From contig RAYR01000013.1 in NCBI GenBank assembly GCA_003612405.1, forward strand, positions 62,001 through 126,000: 64,000 nt of DNA, written 5' to 3'. Shown piece after piece: positions 61,910 to 64,000 of this stretch; the stretch's first letter is position 1, and each line of letters opens with the position of its first letter. This DNA comes from a bacterium 0.1xD8-71. Lineage in GTDB: Bacteria > Bacillota > Clostridia > Lachnospirales > Lachnospiraceae. Made by a program: the position numbers and the translations under genes. The notes beneath the pieces were generated by a model. That model saw nothing but the letters and a program-made list of their open reading frames with translations. It ran no database searches and was not told the DNA's origin.

Positions 61910-63723
61910 AACTTCTTCAATACCCATCCATTGAACAATCCATCTGCATAATTCTCATAGGGAATATTATGTATCGTTGTTAATGTACAGCCATTTTCCT
62001 CCGCCATTTTTTCAAAAAACCCATCAGAAAACCATTGTTCCCATTCATCAATTTCCAGCATGCCTATGGCAGTTTCCGGCTTGTCAATGATTACTGCTTC
62101 TCCATTTTTTCTGAGAACCCGAAGCAGTTCCCTGACAGCGTTTTCTGCCAGTATGCTATGCTCCAAAGCTTCCACCACATAAACCATATCAAAAGATTCA
62201 TTCTCATATGGAATATTGGTCAGTGTACCCGCCTTCTTCTCAACGTTTTCGGGAACACTTTCCATAACACGTTCTGAAATATCAACTGCGCTAAATTGTA
62301 TTCCTTCCGTATCTTTTATCAGGTTCTTAAGATACCTGCCTTTGCCACAGCCGATATCACACACGGTCTGTGGTCTGGTATCTTTGATTTCCTGAAGAAT
62401 AAAACGATATCTGCCATCCTCTTTTGCAATCTCATCCATAAAGGTCTCTGCCTGCTCTTCAAACTCGGCCCGGCACTTATAGTACACAGCATCCAGGAAG
62501 TACTTCACTGCCCAGCTTATTTCACTATTCGGAAAATAATCGGGCCATTCTCTGTAATCCGTTGCCTTCGGGGCATCCGACACCGGATAACTTCCATACC
62601 ATCCTCCGGACTCATTTTGCAACTTCACCGCATAATAAAGCGCCTTATCCCCATGTACAAGGTCTCCCAGTTTATACCACACGACAGCCAGCTGAAACAT
62701 GCCCGTAGAACATACCCAGTTCACATTCTTATACGCAGGAATCCTCCCATCTTCTCTCTGGACTTTAGCCATTTTATCCATTGCTTCCTGTGCCAGTGCG
62801 CTCTCTCCAATATCCACCAGAGCCTCCATGACATACGCATAAAAATGTGATAAAAAGCCAAAATCAAGAATCTGCTCTTTATAATTTGCTATATAGTACT
62901 GACTGATTTCCTTCGCCGCAGTCTTATATGCCTCGTTACAGAATATATTTCCGGCCTCCATGATTGGAGAAATACAATACATATGAATCAGTTCGGAACA
63001 GATGCCCTCCGGTCCCCAATCTGCATACTCCGGTTTCGGCAAACGCCCTTGTGCATCCATCTGTGAAATGATCCAGTCGCAGCCGCGTCTGATATGCCCA
63101 TCCACCTGGGGCAATATTTTCCGTACTGCAATTAAACCTTTTAAAATCTGCGCTGTATCAAAAACATAGGGATGCTGATCATAGGTGTCATACCATGCCC
63201 CATCTTCCTTTTGTATACTGCAAAGCCACTTTGCATAATCCAGCGCCTTCTCCCGGAATCCCCATTGTAATAAAGTGGGAATAAAATAACCTGTCACCTC
63301 CGGATACGACTGGCGGACATCCGTATTATTAATGATGCCGCCTCCCTGAACTGAGTTGTCTTCGATCCATTTCCCGGCAAGCTTCACGCGACTGATCCAG
63401 TCAATATTGCCGCTGTCCGCATTGGGCTTCTTATAATGATTGACCAGTTCCATGTAAGAAGTGAATTCCCTGATTCCATGCTGTTCAAGCTGACCGGCTA
63501 TCGCAGCCGTTTTTCTTACATCAACAGCAATAACAATCTGATATTCCTGATATCGCTCTAAAAGTTCTGTAAAAGAAATCACTTTTTTCCCATTTATGAC
63601 TGTTCCGGTCAGTTCTTCATTATTATCGGCATAGAAAGCTACCTTGTCCTCTCCAAAATATTCCAACGCTTTCCTGCCAAATTCTCCTGCTCCAAAGAGT
63701 ATTATCTTCTTCTCATCGTTCAT
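61906..63723 (-). CDS. Three-domain protein: Rossmann domain, (alpha/alpha) toroid, methyltransferase
   Basis: The 605-residue protein starts with a Rossmann-like domain (about 1-95; IILFGAGEFGRKALEYF) resembling the N-terminal domain of sugar acetyltransferases. The middle (about 105-425) is repeat-rich with GYFIPTLLQWGFREKA, SIQKEDGAWYDTY, DTAQILKGL and LQNESGGWYGSY, like (alpha/alpha)6 barrel or terpenoid-cyclase-type toroids. The C-terminal class I methyltransferase (about 437-600) has VCDIGCGKGRYLKNL, FSAVDISERVME and FDMVYVVEALEHS. The order suggests sugar or polymer methylation, but no known fusion could be named. It lies after the partial Rossmann gene and before wecB. Confidence 0.75.
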   Translation of the reverse strand: MNDEKKIILFGAGEFGRKALEYFGEDKVAFYADNNEELTGTVINGKKVISFTELLERYQEYQIVIAVDVRKTAAIAGQLEQHGIREFTSYMELVNHYKKPNADSGNIDWISRVKLAGKWIEDNSVQGGGIINNTDVRQSYPEVTGYFIPTLLQWGFREKALDYAKWLCSIQKEDGAWYDTYDQHPYVFDTAQILKGLIAVRKILPQVDGHIRRGCDWIISQMDAQGRLPKPEYADWGPEGICSELIHMYCISPIMEAGNIFCNEAYKTAAKEISQYYIANYKEQILDFGFLSHFYAYVMEALVDIGESALAQEAMDKMAKVQREDGRIPAYKNVNWVCSTGMFQLAVVWYKLGDLVHGDKALYYAVKLQNESGGWYGSYPVSDAPKATDYREWPDYFPNSEISWAVKYFLDAVYYKCRAEFEEQAETFMDEIAKEDGRYRFILQEIKDTRPQTVCDIGCGKGRYLKNLIKDTEGIQFSAVDISERVMESVPENVEKKAGTLTNIPYENESFDMVYVVEALEHSILAENAVRELLRVLRKNGEAVIIDKPETAIGMLEIDEWEQWFSDGFFEKMAEENGCTLTTIHNIPYENYADGLFNGWVLKKL

Positions 63724-63725
63724 TC

Positions 63726-64000
63726 TTAATATCCGCCTTTCACAAAATCAATTGCTTTCACGATTTTATCTTCATTAATTCCGCACCTGACCATCTGGTC
63801 AATCACCTCATCCGCATCTCCTGCAATACATACGATAATGACTGATACCTTGTCCGTATCTGCATATTCTTCCAACGGAATACTCCGAATCCCATTCTTT
63901 GTAATTTTTCTTACATCGATAATGGCATTTACCTGAATCCCATTCCCGATTAACAAATCATAAATCTGTTCCCCGATTATTCCCATCCCATAAATAGCAA
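63726..64000 (-). CDS. Rossmann-domain protein (5' end outside window)
   Basis: The frame is open from a stop at 63726 to the window edge. It reads AIYGMGIIGEQIYDLLIGNG and VSVIIVCIAGDADEVIDQM, a nucleotide-binding Rossmann-type start similar to the N-terminal part of the next gene. At least 91 residues are present. It is adjacent to the three-domain gene (2-bp gap). The true start and full size are unseen. Confidence 0.6.
   Translation of the reverse strand, partial: AIYGMGIIGEQIYDLLIGNGIQVNAIIDVRKITKNGIRSIPLEEYADTDKVSVIIVCIAGDADEVIDQMVRCGINEDKIVKAIDFVKGGY

Overview
The window looks like a chromosomal segment of a Gram-positive anaerobe of the Lachnospiraceae type (Clostridia). Supporting signs are AGGAGG-like ribosome binding sites, a tRNA-Trp T-box, AddAB instead of RecBCD, KtrAB, a ChvE/Mms sugar transporter controlled by LytS/YesN-like proteins, FlxA-like and GHKL proteins, C_GCAxxG_C_C and DUF6273 domains, and roughly 50% GC by eye. 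Taxonomy is inferred from gene content only. No rRNA, tRNA, CRISPR array, insertion sequence or intact prophage was seen.

Region 1 (1-14.3 kb) is an accessory patchwork with much decay. It holds an ECF sigma factor/DUF4179 anti-sigma pair with a clear autoregulatory promoter. Next come a GH78 rhamnosidase relic fused tail-side to a broken SIR2-like/TPR gene, an MscL with a zinc ribbon, three zinc-ribbon membrane proteins (one split by an in-frame TAG), and a DUF1016 nuclease relic without its catalytic core. A BlaI/BlaR1-type pair stands back to back with a membrane-anchored TIR-DUF6273 protein. A secreted leucine-rich/glycan-binding protein, a MATE exporter and a frameshifted small secreted protein complete the region.

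Region 2 (14.4-29.9 kb) is signalling and metabolism. It contains an ibrA/ibrB pair (PAPS-reductase-like PP-loop protein plus ParB-like protein), two hybrid histidine kinases, a nitroreductase, a PatB/MalY C-S lyase and a TrpB2-type tryptophan synthase beta chain behind a Trp T-box. An FlxA-like protein, an AgrC-like GHKL kinase without a visible regulator, and an unusual C_GCAxxG_C_C-GGDEF-EAL fusion follow.

Region 3 (30-46.6 kb) is transport. A heterodimeric ABC exporter comes first. A sugar-sensing three-component system (periplasmic-binding-like sensor, LytS/YesM-like kinase, YesN-like regulator) and a lipoprotein binding protein lie upstream of chvE-mmsA-mmsB. KtrB/KtrA potassium uptake and a DHH phosphoesterase close the region.

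Region 4 (46.6-58.1 kb) contains addB-addA, metN-metI-metQ behind a promoter and a long structured, internally repeated leader, and an Rpn-family nuclease with a 12-bp tandem repeat. Region 5 (58.2-64 kb) is a surface-polysaccharide cluster: an epimerase, a CDP-polyol-type cytidylyltransferase and a polyol-phosphate dehydrogenase form one operon. Upstream is a second operon with WecB, a three-domain Rossmann/toroid/methyltransferase protein, and a partial Rossmann protein that runs off the window.
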